Below are positions 44,173 through 53,564 of a stretch of DNA of 64,000 bases, in pieces. The number at the start of each line of letters is the position of its first letter. The stretch's first letter is position 1. Under the pieces are notes generated by a model. It had not been told where the DNA came from. It saw only the letters and a program-made list of their open reading frames with translations, and made no database searches. The translations under genes and the position numbers were made by a program. This DNA is from JBAIYU01 sp036763085 (GTDB taxonomy: Bacteria > Bacillota > Negativicutes > DSM-1736 > Dendrosporobacteraceae): contig NZ_JBAIYU010000007.1 in NCBI RefSeq assembly GCF_036763085.1, forward strand, positions 124,001 through 188,000, read 5' to 3'.

Positions 44173-45504
44173 TTACCCCTGCATTCGCGATAAATCAGCA
44201 AACTTAGTAAATTGCTTATGGAAGAATAGCTGAACAGTATCTACTGGACCGTTACGGTGTTTAGCTATTATTACTTCGGTTATATTTTTGTTTTCAGTGT
44301 CAGGGTTATAGTAATCTTCGCGGTATAAGAAAGCTACAATATCCGCATCTTGCTCTAGAGAACCAGATTCGCGCAAGTCGCTCAGCATAGGTTTTTTTAC
44401 CTGGCGTGACTCAACACTACGGCTGAGCTGAGACAAGGCAATAACAGGCACATTAACCTCCCTGGCCAAAGCCTTAAGTGAGCGGGATATTTCAGAGATT
44501 TCCTGCTGACGGTTTTCTCCGCCTTTTGAGCCGCTGCCCTGCATTAGCTGCAGGTAGTCAATGATAATCAACTTAAGGTCATGTTCAATTTTAAGCCTCC
44601 GCGCTTTTGAACGCATCTCCATTACGGTTATACCAGGAGTATCGTCGATAAATATTGGAGCAGACGACAGCCTATCCGCAGCACTAATGAGCTTAGACCA
44701 GTCTCGGTCCTCAAGCTCACCTATCCTCAGTCGCTGTGAATCAATTGAAGCCTCCGCACAAAGCATCCTTTGTACCAGCTGCTCCTTAGACATCTCCAGG
44801 CTAAAGAATGCAACAGCCTGTTTCTCCCTAATAGCAACATTTGACGCAATATTAAGGGTAAAGGCTGTTTTCCCCATACTCGGACGAGCAGCAACAAGTA
44901 TCAAGTCTGACGCCTGCAAGCCTGAAGTGAGGCGGTCTAAATCCTTAAAGCCTGAAGCCAGACCAGTAATACCGCCCTTTGAAGCATAAAGCTGTTCAAT
45001 TTTACCAAAAGCATCAAATATTATGCTCTTTATCGGTGTAAAATCTCCGCCGATTTTTCGTCCCGAGACTTCGAGAATCATCTTCTCGGCTTTATCTAAA
45101 ATATTGGCAACTTCTTCACTGGCCTCATAACCAAGTCCCGCGATATTGGTAGCAGAATTGATTAACTGGCGAAGCAGTGATTTTTCTTCAACGATTTTTC
45201 CATGATAGGTTATATTGGCTGCTGTCGGCACACTATTAGCTAATGAAGTTATGTAGGCAATACCGCCGGCATTCTCAAGCTTATCGGCCTTGCGCAGATA
45301 TTCTGTTACTGTTACCAAATCTACCGGTTCATTTTTATTGAATAGCTCTTGCATCGCCCCAAATATCAAGCGATGAGCTTCACGATAAAAATCCTCTGGT
45401 CGCAGAAATTCTGCAACTTTCGATATAGCCTCACGCTCAATGAGCATACCGCCAAGCACAGCTTGCTCGGCTTCAAGGTTCTGTGGTGGTATTCTTTCTA
45501 TCAA
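44173..45504 (-). CDS. dnaB: Replicative DNA helicase
   Basis: 443 residues. The N-terminal domain (about 1-105, PPQNLEAEQAVLGGML) binds primase and the C-terminal RecA-like domain (about 170-440) has Walker A ARPSMGKTAFTLN and the Walker B region LIIIDYLQLM. It unwinds DNA ahead of the replisome. The TTG at 45504 is eight bases after AGGAGGGA; an ATG six codons upstream (45522) would place the ribosome-binding site inside the gene. It is the last gene of the ribosomal/replication run and follows lonC. Confidence 0.96.
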   Translation of the reverse strand: MIERIPPQNLEAEQAVLGGMLIEREAISKVAEFLRPEDFYREAHRLIFGAMQELFNKNEPVDLVTVTEYLRKADKLENAGGIAYITSLANSVPTAANITYHGKIVEEKSLLRQLINSATNIAGLGYEASEEVANILDKAEKMILEVSGRKIGGDFTPIKSIIFDAFGKIEQLYASKGGITGLASGFKDLDRLTSGLQASDLILVAARPSMGKTAFTLNIASNVAIREKQAVAFFSLEMSKEQLVQRMLCAEASIDSQRLRIGELEDRDWSKLISAADRLSSAPIFIDDTPGITVMEMRSKARRLKIEHDLKLIIIDYLQLMQGSGSKGGENRQQEISEISRSLKALAREVNVPVIALSQLSRSVESRQVKKPMLSDLRESGSLEQDADIVAFLYREDYYNPDTENKNITEVIIAKHRNGPVDTVQLFFHKQFTKFADLSRMQG

Positions 45505-45596
45505 ACAACTTCCCTCCTGCATTAAAAAGCACTTACAATCCCTATATAGGGCTTATTACAGGTATATTTAGTTACCTGTTTCTAATCTTTAAAAAT

Positions 45597-45616
45597 AGGG
45601 CGGCTTTCGCCGCCCT
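45597..45616 (-). terminator. GC-rich hairpin after lonC
   Basis: AGGGCGGC / GCCGCCCT with a TTTC loop and T-rich tail on the minus strand, between lonC and dnaB. Read-through may still supply dnaB. Confidence 0.75.
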
Positions 45617-45636
45617 CATCTACGAACATTTATCTA

Positions 45637-47571
45637 TTAAGCACTGGCTTCTGCTTCGGTCTTTGGAAATAGCACAGCGAGTGCTTCTTCAGCTGTCTCC
45701 ACAGGTCTTATATCAAGCCCTAAATGTCCTTTAGGAATATCCTGTGCGTTTTCTTTTGGTATGACGAGCGTAGTAATTCCAGCCTGTTTAGCTCCGTAGG
45801 CTTTTTCAAAAACTCCGCCTACGGCTTTTACTTTGCCCTGAATTGATATTTCGCCAGTAATCGCAACATCTTGGCGAATTGGACGACCAGTAATAGCCGA
45901 TATTATGGCAGCTAAAATAGCTGTACCTGCTGAAGGTCCGTCAATTCTTCCACCGCCGATAATGTTTATGTGAATGTCATAATTACCTAGATCTTCACCT
46001 GTAATTTTGCGAACTACAGCTCCTGCATTAAATACCGAATCTTTAGCCATGCTGCCAGCAGTATCATTAAACCTCATACTGCCTTTTCCCTTTTCGGAAG
46101 AAGGGAAAGAAACAGCTTCGATTTCCAATACAGAACCCAAATAGCCGGCCACGCCAAGTCCGAACACTTTGCCTATCTCAGCACTAACAGAAGCCTTTTG
46201 ATTAACAAAAGGTGATAACCTGCTTACTTGAACTACGCGATAAACATCCTCTTTAGTAATTGAAATAGCCTGCTCACTCTCTTCTCCCTCACGGTACAAA
46301 GCGAGTCCATAAGCATCTGCTAGTATATTTAGAGCCTTTCGGCCTTCAATGGTGTATTCACTTATAAGACGCGGCACATCCGGATCCATTTGTACGTCTA
46401 GCTTTACTGCCGCATTATATACAATCTCTTCGATGTGTTTAGGTGTCAGGGGTTCAAAATAGATCTCTGCACAACGTGATCTAACAGCTGGATTAATATC
46501 GCTCGAATCACGCGTGGTAGCTCCTATAAGAATGAAATCGGCTGGTGCGCCTTCCTCAAATAGCTTTTTAATATACTTCGGTACATTCGGATCGGTAGAA
46601 TCATAGTAGGTTGAGTCAAAGGATACCCTTTTGTCTTCCAATACCTTAAGCAATTTGTTTTGGAGCATTGGGTCCATTTCACCAATTTCATCAATGAACA
46701 GGATGCCGCCATGCGCATCGGTTACCAGACCTGGCTTAGGTTCTGGCACCCCAGTTTCAGCTAAATCACGACGCGCCCCTTGGTATATAGGATCATGAAC
46801 CGAACCCAGAAGTGGATTTGTCATGTCGCGCGGATCCCACCTCAGTGTAGTACCATCAACTTCAACAAATGGAGCATCTTGTGCGAAAGGGGTAAACTTT
46901 AGTTTTTTAGCCTCCTCGAGTACAAGACGAGCCGCAGTAGTCTTACCAACACCCGGTGGACCATAAACTATCAGATGCTGAGGATATGGAGATGCCAGCT
47001 TCGCCCGGAGTGACTCAACAGCCCGCTCCTGACCAACAATCTCGTTCAGCGAAGAAGGTCGCAGTAATTCCATAAGGGATTTAGTAAGTTTTTTCTGCTC
47101 CAGCTTTTCAAGCATAGCAAACTTTTTCAGTGTTTGCGGACTTTCAACATTTTGTTCTTCTTTGAGTACCTGCATTTTGATTTCTCTAACATATTCTTGG
47201 TGGCGTTCTTCCATCTTTTCAACAATCAATTTCTCGATTTTTTCTTCGACTGCCCGACGCGCCATCAAATCCGCTAACTCTTCCTCGATATCCTCGAGAA
47301 TAGCTGGTATTTCCTCGTAAGTTGGTAATTTATCAACAGTTGGATCCTCGAATACCAGTTTTTGCAGTGCCAAAACCCTTTCAGGTACGCTTTCTGAGCG
47401 CATTAATTCAAGCGCATCAAGCTTTCCCGCTTTAAGAACAACCTTTTCTGAGCCTAATATTCCGGATAGCATACCATATATTGCTGCCACCTGGCGTTTA
47501 AGCTGTTCATCTGCTGTAATTTTAGACATTGCTGGTTCCTTGCGGAGAAATTTGTTAAAAAAATCTTTCAT
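45637..47571 (-). CDS. lonC: LonC-type ATP-dependent protease
   Basis: 644 residues. The N-terminal part (about 1-160) has a charged coiled coil in place of the Lon substrate domain. The AAA+ module (about 165-440) has Walker A YGPPGVGKTTAARL and Walker B ILFIDEIGEM, and the Lon protease domain (about 455-640) has GPSAGTA and AVGGVFEKAYGAKQAG, supplying the Ser-Lys dyad. No membrane segment is present, which separates it from LonB. It lies between rplI and dnaB; the substrate is unknown. The ATG at 47571 follows a weak site (AAAGAGGAC). Confidence 0.9.
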   Translation of the reverse strand: MKDFFNKFLRKEPAMSKITADEQLKRQVAAIYGMLSGILGSEKVVLKAGKLDALELMRSESVPERVLALQKLVFEDPTVDKLPTYEEIPAILEDIEEELADLMARRAVEEKIEKLIVEKMEERHQEYVREIKMQVLKEEQNVESPQTLKKFAMLEKLEQKKLTKSLMELLRPSSLNEIVGQERAVESLRAKLASPYPQHLIVYGPPGVGKTTAARLVLEEAKKLKFTPFAQDAPFVEVDGTTLRWDPRDMTNPLLGSVHDPIYQGARRDLAETGVPEPKPGLVTDAHGGILFIDEIGEMDPMLQNKLLKVLEDKRVSFDSTYYDSTDPNVPKYIKKLFEEGAPADFILIGATTRDSSDINPAVRSRCAEIYFEPLTPKHIEEIVYNAAVKLDVQMDPDVPRLISEYTIEGRKALNILADAYGLALYREGEESEQAISITKEDVYRVVQVSRLSPFVNQKASVSAEIGKVFGLGVAGYLGSVLEIEAVSFPSSEKGKGSMRFNDTAGSMAKDSVFNAGAVVRKITGEDLGNYDIHINIIGGGRIDGPSAGTAILAAIISAITGRPIRQDVAITGEISIQGKVKAVGGVFEKAYGAKQAGITTLVIPKENAQDIPKGHLGLDIRPVETAEEALAVLFPKTEAEASA

Positions 47572-47589
47572 ATATATTTAGTCCTCTTT

Positions 47590-48036
47590 CTAACCTGCAG
47601 TAATATGCACTTGTATCCGGCTAGTAATTTCAGGATGTACTTTTATTGTAACCGGATATGTACCAAGGCCTTTGATAGCATCTTTTATTTCAATTTTTCT
47701 TTTGTCTAAGTCTATTTTATGCTGAGCTACTAATGCATCAGCGATGTCCTTTGCTGTTACTGAACCGAATAGCTTACCGCCTTCACCAGTCTTAACCGGA
47801 ATAGTAACTTCAAGCTTTGAAATTTGGGCAGCTAGAAGCTTTGCTTCATCAATTGCCTGCTGCTGCTTACGTGCTTCTGAGGCTTTCTTTTGGTTGATAC
47901 TATTAACATTTGTAGCAGTAGCTTCTACCGCTAATTTTTTTGGCAATAGGAAATTACGAGCATAGCCTTCGGAAACTTCTATAATATCGCCCTTTTTACC
48001 AAGCTTTTTAACTTCTTCCTGTAGTATTACTTTCAT
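47590..48036 (-). CDS. rplI: 50S ribosomal protein L9
   Basis: 148 residues, beginning with the hallmark MKVILQEEVKKLGKKGD and GYARNFLLPKKLA. It binds 23S rRNA through its N-terminal domain; a long helix connects to the C-terminal domain (GGKLFGSVTAKDIADAL). The ATG at 48036 follows GAGGAGAG; a longer frame to 48075 is rejected by homology. It overlaps the gdpP end by 29 bases. Confidence 0.97.
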   Translation of the reverse strand: MKVILQEEVKKLGKKGDIIEVSEGYARNFLLPKKLAVEATATNVNSINQKKASEARKQQQAIDEAKLLAAQISKLEVTIPVKTGEGGKLFGSVTAKDIADALVAQHKIDLDKRKIEIKDAIKGLGTYPVTIKVHPEITSRIQVHITAG

Positions 48037-50014
48037 TCTGTCCACTCTCCTCAATATAGTTATTGCTGAGTTCAATTACTCTCTTTTTTACCTCAGCCAT
48101 AGTAGCATTTTTTACTTGGGCTCCGGCCATGGTCTGATGACCACCACCACCGAGCTGTTCCATAATAACTTGAACATTAACTTCGCCATGCGAACGGGAA
48201 CTGATGCCAATTCCTTCATCATCGATGTAAAACAGTACTATGCTAACTTTAACATTTTCTATTTTTAACATCAAATCTGCGGCCTGCGCCGCAATTACTT
48301 GAGCATTTTTTATATTGGCTTGGCATGCAGCTAATATCAGTCCATTTGGCAGCATCTCAGCACGCGACAGCACCTCTGCTATTGCCCTGGTATCTGCATA
48401 ATCCACACGGAATAAAAATTTAATAAGTGAAGGATCAGCACCTGACCTGCGCAGATAGGCGGCAGCATCAAATGTTCTAACACCTGTTTGTACAGCAAAA
48501 TTCTTTGTATCAACTACAATTCCAGCATATAGGGCAGTGGCATCAATTCTTGTTAGATCAACCGTTTCATCAAAATACATTAATAACTCTGTAATTAGTT
48601 CACTAGTCGAAGAAGATGATGGTTCGAGATAAACTAAAAGCGGACTTGCAATAAATTCTTCTGCACGACGATGATGATCAATAACAACTATTCTTTCTAC
48701 TTTTCCTAAAAGCTCTGGGTCTGCAGTTAGCTCGGGACGGTGAGTATCCACTACAAATAGTACCGGGTTTTCCAACTGAAGGCCTGTAGCCTGAGCTGGG
48801 GATATAAGAATCTCTCTATACTCTTCATACTCTGCAAATAACTCATTAAGCTTAATAACAGCAGTGTTCTGCTGGCTTATAACTATATATACCTTTTTGC
48901 CTAGCATTCGAGCCATTCTAGCGACACCAATAGATGCTCCTAAGCTGTCAAAGTCTTCATTGTTATGTCCCATTATTAAGACCATATCTGAAGCGCCAAT
49001 AATTTCACGAATAGTGTGAGCAACCGTTCTGGCTTTAACGCGGGTGTTCTTTTCGACCGCTTTAGCTTTACCACCATAAAACTGGACTTTGCCTCCAGCA
49101 TGAACTGCAGCCTGGTCACCGCCTCGTCCAAGGGCCAAGTCAAGCCCCGCCTGAGCACGGTCTCCTAAATCAGCCATTGTTATGCGGTCAGCGGCTACAC
49201 CTATACTTAAAGTGACGGGAAATTTATTTGTACCATGAATGGCACGGACTTTATCGAGAATATCAAATTTATCATGCAAGACCTTTTCAAGAGCTCTGCG
49301 ACTGAAGATAGCAAAATACATATCATCCGCATAACGCTTGATAAAGCCCTCCAGCGATGTCATCCACTCAGTCAATAGTTTATTAACCTCGACAACAATA
49401 GCTGTCCGCTGCTTATCATTTAAGCCCTGTAGAACGTCATCATAATTATCTATTTGAATATAAGCTAACACCGGCATGTTTTCGCAGCATTCGGTACGCA
49501 ATAATTCGGTAGACGTGACGTCAGAAATATACAATGCTAAAAACTGATCGTCTTGTTTTATTTCGTTCAGTACTTTAGGAATTACCTGGTAATGACGATC
49601 GTCATGATGAAAAGTATGCTTTTCCTGTTTAAGCCATAATGATTCAAGCGGCAGCGACGGCCATGATTTTAATATTGATTCGCTCAGCCTAGCCTTCCCA
49701 TCTGTCCATTTAGATAGCTCTTCATTACCCCAATTTATTCGACCGTCCGAATCTACAAGAGCAATCGCCAGGGGCAGATTTTGTATTGCATAAGCTGATA
49801 ATTCACCAACATTTTGGATCATGCTGGCAAGATAGGCATTTAATTCTTTTTGCTGTTGAATATGTCTTTCTCTACCATATAGGTATAAAGCAATTAATAG
49901 TATTATCCCTAATACAGCTACCGATTTATTGTAAAACATGATTATTAACAATAGTACTGCGGCTACAGCAAGGTATATTCGTGTATCCAGCCATAAAGAA
50001 GGACCTTGAGGCAT
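48008..50014 (-). CDS. gdpP: c-di-AMP phosphodiesterase GdpP
   Basis: 668 residues. Two N-terminal membrane helices (about 10-45) precede a PAS-like domain (about 70-165), a degenerate GGDEF domain (about 180-310, RYADDMYFAIF in place of GGDEF) and a DHH-DHHA1 phosphodiesterase (about 345-655) with MGHNNEDFDSLGA, VVDTHRPE, VIDHHRRAEEF and GGGGHQTMAG. It hydrolyses c-di-AMP to pApA. KimA, encoded elsewhere in this window, belongs to a c-di-AMP-controlled family. ATG after GGAGG. Same transcript as rplI and the DUF2232 gene. Confidence 0.95.
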   Translation of the reverse strand: MPQGPSLWLDTRIYLAVAAVLLLIIMFYNKSVAVLGIILLIALYLYGRERHIQQQKELNAYLASMIQNVGELSAYAIQNLPLAIALVDSDGRINWGNEELSKWTDGKARLSESILKSWPSLPLESLWLKQEKHTFHHDDRHYQVIPKVLNEIKQDDQFLALYISDVTSTELLRTECCENMPVLAYIQIDNYDDVLQGLNDKQRTAIVVEVNKLLTEWMTSLEGFIKRYADDMYFAIFSRRALEKVLHDKFDILDKVRAIHGTNKFPVTLSIGVAADRITMADLGDRAQAGLDLALGRGGDQAAVHAGGKVQFYGGKAKAVEKNTRVKARTVAHTIREIIGASDMVLIMGHNNEDFDSLGASIGVARMARMLGKKVYIVISQQNTAVIKLNELFAEYEEYREILISPAQATGLQLENPVLFVVDTHRPELTADPELLGKVERIVVIDHHRRAEEFIASPLLVYLEPSSSSTSELITELLMYFDETVDLTRIDATALYAGIVVDTKNFAVQTGVRTFDAAAYLRRSGADPSLIKFLFRVDYADTRAIAEVLSRAEMLPNGLILAACQANIKNAQVIAAQAADLMLKIENVKVSIVLFYIDDEGIGISSRSHGEVNVQVIMEQLGGGGHQTMAGAQVKNATMAEVKKRVIELSNNYIEESGQNESNTTGRS

Positions 50015-50047
50015 AGTTTAAACCTCCAATTTGCTTAAAAGCGCATA

Positions 50048-51001
50048 CTAACGGGGTCTGCGCAGCTGACGATAGTCAAAGGCCATATCGAACGCACCGG
50101 CAATTATTAACATCTGTGTGAATAAACCATTAGTAAATATTAAGAATAGTATAATACCACGCACAAGCCTTGACAAATTGTATTTATCGGTAAGGTAGTA
50201 AAATAACGCCAGCCCTTGAATGAATAAAAGTGTACTTGTTATTACTTGGAAGTTTACTGCAATATGGTACAGCGTAGTCATCTGCCGGCTGTTGCCCCAA
50301 TACATTGCTACTAAAGCAAGTATAAAGATATAAGCAATATATCCCGGAAAAGTCCAGTCTTTAAATTTAGGGAAAGACTTCACCTGATTACCGAGTTTCT
50401 TGAGCACAATTTTTGCGATTTGGAAATTCAAGAAGGTATCTACTATCGCAGCTAGCACAAAGCCGGCTGGCAGGATAAGTTTCATAAATTGTACCATCGA
50501 CTGCATATTGGTAGATATTACGGCTATATCTTCTTCTTTCATGCCAAGTTTTCTATACATCTCGACAGCTTGCTCAAAGGCTTTTGAAAGCGCTTCTGTT
50601 TCCATGTTTAAGGGATTAATACCCAATACTACTGCACTTATAGCCAGTACAGCAACTTTTGAGATAAGTGATGCTGCTGAACCCCAAAGCAAAGTCTTCA
50701 CTGGTTCAAAATTTGAACGGAAAGCGTGACCTAAGACAATGCCGATTAGACCAAAACCAACAACTACACCTACCGCACTTAATGGATGCATAAGCATAGC
50801 TATAATTATGCCGGCTACAAAGGTTGCCATTATGCTCCACTTATACCCATGACGCACACCTAAAAGAATTATTGGCACAGGCCAGACTAAATTTACAAAA
50901 GGCCCTACTAAAGGCATATATGCACTAATTAGGGCAAAAAGGACAGCAATAGAAGCTAATATTCCACCTTCCACCATAGGCCTTACACGATTGTGCTGCA
51001 T
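50048..51001 (-). CDS. YybS-like DUF2232 membrane protein
   Basis: 317 residues with about eight membrane helices. The segment VEGGILASIAVLFALISAYMPLVGPFVNLVWPVPIILLGVRHG is characteristic of the YybS/DUF2232 family, related to ECF-transporter S components. Function unknown. The position immediately upstream of gdpP is conserved in Firmicutes. The ATG at 51001 follows GAGGTG by six bases; a GTG at 51010 overlaps that site. Confidence 0.85.
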   Translation of the reverse strand: MQHNRVRPMVEGGILASIAVLFALISAYMPLVGPFVNLVWPVPIILLGVRHGYKWSIMATFVAGIIIAMLMHPLSAVGVVVGFGLIGIVLGHAFRSNFEPVKTLLWGSAASLISKVAVLAISAVVLGINPLNMETEALSKAFEQAVEMYRKLGMKEEDIAVISTNMQSMVQFMKLILPAGFVLAAIVDTFLNFQIAKIVLKKLGNQVKSFPKFKDWTFPGYIAYIFILALVAMYWGNSRQMTTLYHIAVNFQVITSTLLFIQGLALFYYLTDKYNLSRLVRGIILFLIFTNGLFTQMLIIAGAFDMAFDYRQLRRPR

Positions 51002-51006
51002 ACATA

Positions 51007-51315
51007 TCACCTCTTATTGCGGAGATGGCGCTGGTATTCGGAAAAATCACCGAACCACTTCTCCACATCATTTTCTCTTTTAATATTTTGATTTAGCCGT
51101 GTTATTATAGCCTCATCCAAATCTGCAAAATTAATACCCAATCTTCGCCCTAGAATAAAACATGATATTATAACATTAGCCAAGCCATCTTTAATAGCCT
51201 GTTCACTGTTTTTGGCCATAGCTTGATACAGCTGGCCGACATTAGCAACCAACTCTGCTTTTAGCCATTCTATTAAACGCATCTTCCGCAAAATTTCTGA
51301 TTCATGGGAAAACAA
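51007..51315 (-). CDS. MazG-like protein
   Basis: 102 residues, all helical. The pattern IEWLKAELVANVGQLYQAMAKNSEQAIKDGLANVIISCFILGRRLGI resembles the MazG-like nucleotide pyrophosphohydrolase fold found in this operon in other Firmicutes, though the acidic ExxE catalytic residues are not obvious. The TTG at 51315 lies seven bases after AAGGAGGG and is preferred to an ATG at 51342 that would include the ribosome-binding site. Five bases separate it from the DUF2232 gene. Confidence 0.65.
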   Translation of the reverse strand: MFSHESEILRKMRLIEWLKAELVANVGQLYQAMAKNSEQAIKDGLANVIISCFILGRRLGINFADLDEAIITRLNQNIKRENDVEKWFGDFSEYQRHLRNKR

Positions 51316-51449
51316 GAGTAATCCCTCCTTAAACCTTCCCATTTATATTCGCCAGTCTATAGCACTTGTTCCTGCTTGAAAATATATGAAATTAGCACTC
51401 TCAGACTATACCAAAATACAACATAATATGATTTGCTGATGGAAATAGA

Positions 51450-51475
51450 AAAAGAGAGGCAATAACCTCTCTTTT
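51450..51475 (-). terminator. Terminator after rpsR
   Basis: AAAAGAGAGG / CCTCTCTTTT with a six-base loop, 11 bases past the rpsR stop. It splits rpsF-ssb-rpsR from the following MazG-gdpP-rplI genes. Confidence 0.82.
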
Positions 51476-51485
51476 ATCGAGCAAT

Positions 51486-51716
51486 CTATTCTGCAGTAAA
51501 CGGCAGTAACGCGATGTTACGAGCACGTTTAATAGCAAGTGTTACTTGACGTTGATGTTTAGCGCAGTTACCGGAAATACGGCGTGGAAGAATTTTTCCA
51601 CGTTCAGTCGTATAACGGCGAATTTTGCCAACTTCTTTATAGTCAATTGCTTCTACTTTATCAACGCAGAAACTACAAACTTTTTTCTTAGGCTTTCTGC
51701 CTCTTTCGCGTCTCAT
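51486..51716 (-). CDS. rpsR: 30S ribosomal protein S18
   Basis: 76 residues with the zinc-binding form of S18: CSFC near the N-terminus and GNCAKHQR in the C-terminal half. IDYKEVGKIRRYTTERGKI is the conserved core. It pairs with S6 on the 30S platform. ATG after AGGGAGG; 17 bases after ssb. Confidence 0.97.
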   Translation of the reverse strand: MRRERGRKPKKKVCSFCVDKVEAIDYKEVGKIRRYTTERGKILPRRISGNCAKHQRQVTLAIKRARNIALLPFTAE

Positions 51717-51733
51717 TTAGACTTAACCTCCCT

Positions 51734-52132
51734 TTAAAATGGTATTTCTTCTTCAGGGAAGACTTCACTACCAAAGGAACTAGCATCATACGGAGATCCG
51801 GAGCTGCCTCCAGCCGCCTGCTTGGTGTCTAGAAACTCGATGTTTTGCGCTACTACTTCAGCGATACGACGTTTTTGACCGTCATTTGCTTCATAAGAAC
51901 GAATTTGTAATCGGCCTTCAACCAGCACTCGGCGTCCCTTGGTAAGGTTATTTCCACAAATTTCGGCCAGTTTTTCCCACGCTACGATGGGTATAAAATC
52001 AGCAGCCTCCTTTTGTCCCGATCCTGCAAAACGATTAACCGCAATACTAAAAGAAGCAACAGCTTTACCATTTTGCGTATAACGCACCTCGGGATCCTGA
52101 GAAAGACGACCAACTAATATAACCTTGTTCAT
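51734..52132 (-). CDS. ssb: Single-stranded DNA-binding protein
   Basis: 132 residues. The OB-fold opens MNKVILVGRLSQDPEVRYTQ, followed by a short flexible linker and the acidic tail FPEEEIPF that recruits partner proteins. Placed between rpsF and rpsR as usual in Firmicutes. ATG after CAGGGGGAA. Confidence 0.97.
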   Translation of the reverse strand: MNKVILVGRLSQDPEVRYTQNGKAVASFSIAVNRFAGSGQKEAADFIPIVAWEKLAEICGNNLTKGRRVLVEGRLQIRSYEANDGQKRRIAEVVAQNIEFLDTKQAAGGSSGSPYDASSFGSEVFPEEEIPF

Positions 52133-52149
52133 GGCATTTCCCCCTGGCC

Positions 52150-52434
52150 TTATTCGTCTTCTTTAACGATCATGTGTTTCAAGATCTCATCGGTAATCTT
52201 CATTACACGGTCAAGCTCAGTAACTACTTTAGGCTCGGCTGTAATGTAGAATAGGCAGTAAAAACCTTCATTAATGTCTTTTACTGGATAAGCAAGACGT
52301 TTCTTGCCCCAACGATCAACCTTGTCAATATTGCCGCCGTTGTTTTTTACGATATTCTCAAATTTAGCAATAGTGCTATTGATAGTATCTTCATCAACCG
52401 GCTTAATAATGAATATGACTTCGTACTTTCTCAC
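52150..52434 (-). CDS. rpsF: 30S ribosomal protein S6
   Basis: 94 residues, starting MRKYEVIFIIKPVDED and containing KRLAYPVKDINEGFYCLFYI. GTG start at 52434 after AGGAGGAGG. First gene of the rpsF-ssb-rpsR operon. A leader stem that pairs the ribosome-binding site suggests translational control. Confidence 0.97.
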   Translation of the reverse strand: MRKYEVIFIIKPVDEDTINSTIAKFENIVKNNGGNIDKVDRWGKKRLAYPVKDINEGFYCLFYITAEPKVVTELDRVMKITDEILKHMIVKEDE

Positions 52435-52440
52435 GAAAAC

Positions 52441-52492
52441 ACCTCCTCCTGTGGACTTATGGCTCCCTTTTGGGAGCAGGGAAGGTTCAAAA
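52441..52492 (-). promoter_or_regulatory. Possible S6:S18-responsive leader of rpsF
   Basis: On the minus strand a GCTCCC-AAAA-GGGAGC hairpin is nested inside a pairing of CCTTCCCTG with CAGGAGGAGG, which would hide the rpsF ribosome-binding site. The known S6:S18 leader has a similar plan, but the diagnostic bulge was not identified. Confidence 0.4.
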
Positions 52493-52529
52493 TAAAATTT
52501 GAAACCTTAGATTGTCCTTAGACTTCAAT

Positions 52530-52559
52530 ATTATAGCATTGTTTCTGATGAATCCGCAA
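52530..52559 (-). promoter_or_regulatory. Promoter of rpsF-ssb-rpsR
   Basis: TTGCGG (52559-52554), an 18-base spacer and TATAAT (52535-52530). Confidence 0.6.
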
Positions 52560-52610
52560 GCAAATACAATAAAAAATCGACATATTTATCTGGGAATTTT
52601 TTACGTATCT

Positions 52611-53564
52611 CTATATATCACAAAAACCATTTTTAAGGGCGCTACGATTATGGCCATATTCCACTTCTAAGTCCATTATCACCTTTTTAGCATAGTCCAA
52701 CTGATCTCCATCGGCGGCCCCACTTATCGCCTGATTAAATGTATGGTGAAAATATTTTAACCAGTTGAAAGCAGTTTTTAAGCCATATGAATAAAAAGGC
52801 TTTTTAAAAATATAATTTACCATAAAATGTTCCATCATAAAATCGACAGCGTGGTTTTGCACTTCATTCTTGCCATTTTCGTCTTCCATCAGGTCGTAGT
52901 TTCTATTTATTAACTTATTAAGTTGCATTCCAATATCGCTGCTCATCGAAATGCTCTCAAGCTTCTCTATCGTTTTTTCCAGTAAATCTATTCTTTCTTT
53001 CAACATCATATTGCGGCATTGTATTATATCAATAAAATGCTGTTCGACTTCAAAGTAATAGTGCAATATATCAGATGTCCGTTTCTGCTTGGGAAAGACT
53101 TGCTCTACATAGGTTTCGGGCAAAAAGGATAGGGGTGGACGATTATTTTTGATAAGCTTAAGCGGCTCCTCGCGGTTAAGCTGCTCAAGTACACTTGGAC
53201 AGCTCATACTTAATGTAAGCTCAATACCTCTCGAGCTATTAATGGGATATCTTGGGAAAGTTTGACAAACAGCATCCAAATGGCTATGCCCAGCCATACT
53301 ATGAAGAGTACATAGGTTAGCATCTGTTAGAAACCAGCACTCGCCACTAGTTTTTTTAGTAATACAAGCAAACTCTTCGGGTAGGCTTCGATCGCTATTT
53401 ATAGCGAAAGCCTTTTTAAATTCCAACTGCCGCCCTTGCCTCTTAAAAAGCTCCCAGTTACGCTGGTAAGAGCGCTCATCAATTGTTACCAACCAATTTC
53501 GCCGACAGCAGGTGCCACACATTTTGCATTCGAAGTTCTCAACTAAGTCTAAATAGATATACAT
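52611..53564 (-). CDS. FliB-like flagellin lysine-N-methylase family protein
   Basis: 317 residues. The N-terminal cysteine cluster FECKMCGTCCRRNW (about 10-23), then CWFLTDANLCTLHSMAGHSHLDAVCQTFPRYP, is the FliB/YkgJ-type metal-cluster pattern; the C-terminal half is helical. FliB methylates lysines of flagellin. The ATG at 53564 follows GAGAGG by about eight bases; a longer frame to 53606 contains that site. No flagellar gene is adjacent. The family link is good, but the substrate in this organism is not shown. Confidence 0.82.
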   Translation of the reverse strand: MYIYLDLVENFECKMCGTCCRRNWLVTIDERSYQRNWELFKRQGRQLEFKKAFAINSDRSLPEEFACITKKTSGECWFLTDANLCTLHSMAGHSHLDAVCQTFPRYPINSSRGIELTLSMSCPSVLEQLNREEPLKLIKNNRPPLSFLPETYVEQVFPKQKRTSDILHYYFEVEQHFIDIIQCRNMMLKERIDLLEKTIEKLESISMSSDIGMQLNKLINRNYDLMEDENGKNEVQNHAVDFMMEHFMVNYIFKKPFYSYGLKTAFNWLKYFHHTFNQAISGAADGDQLDYAKKVIMDLEVEYGHNRSALKNGFCDI

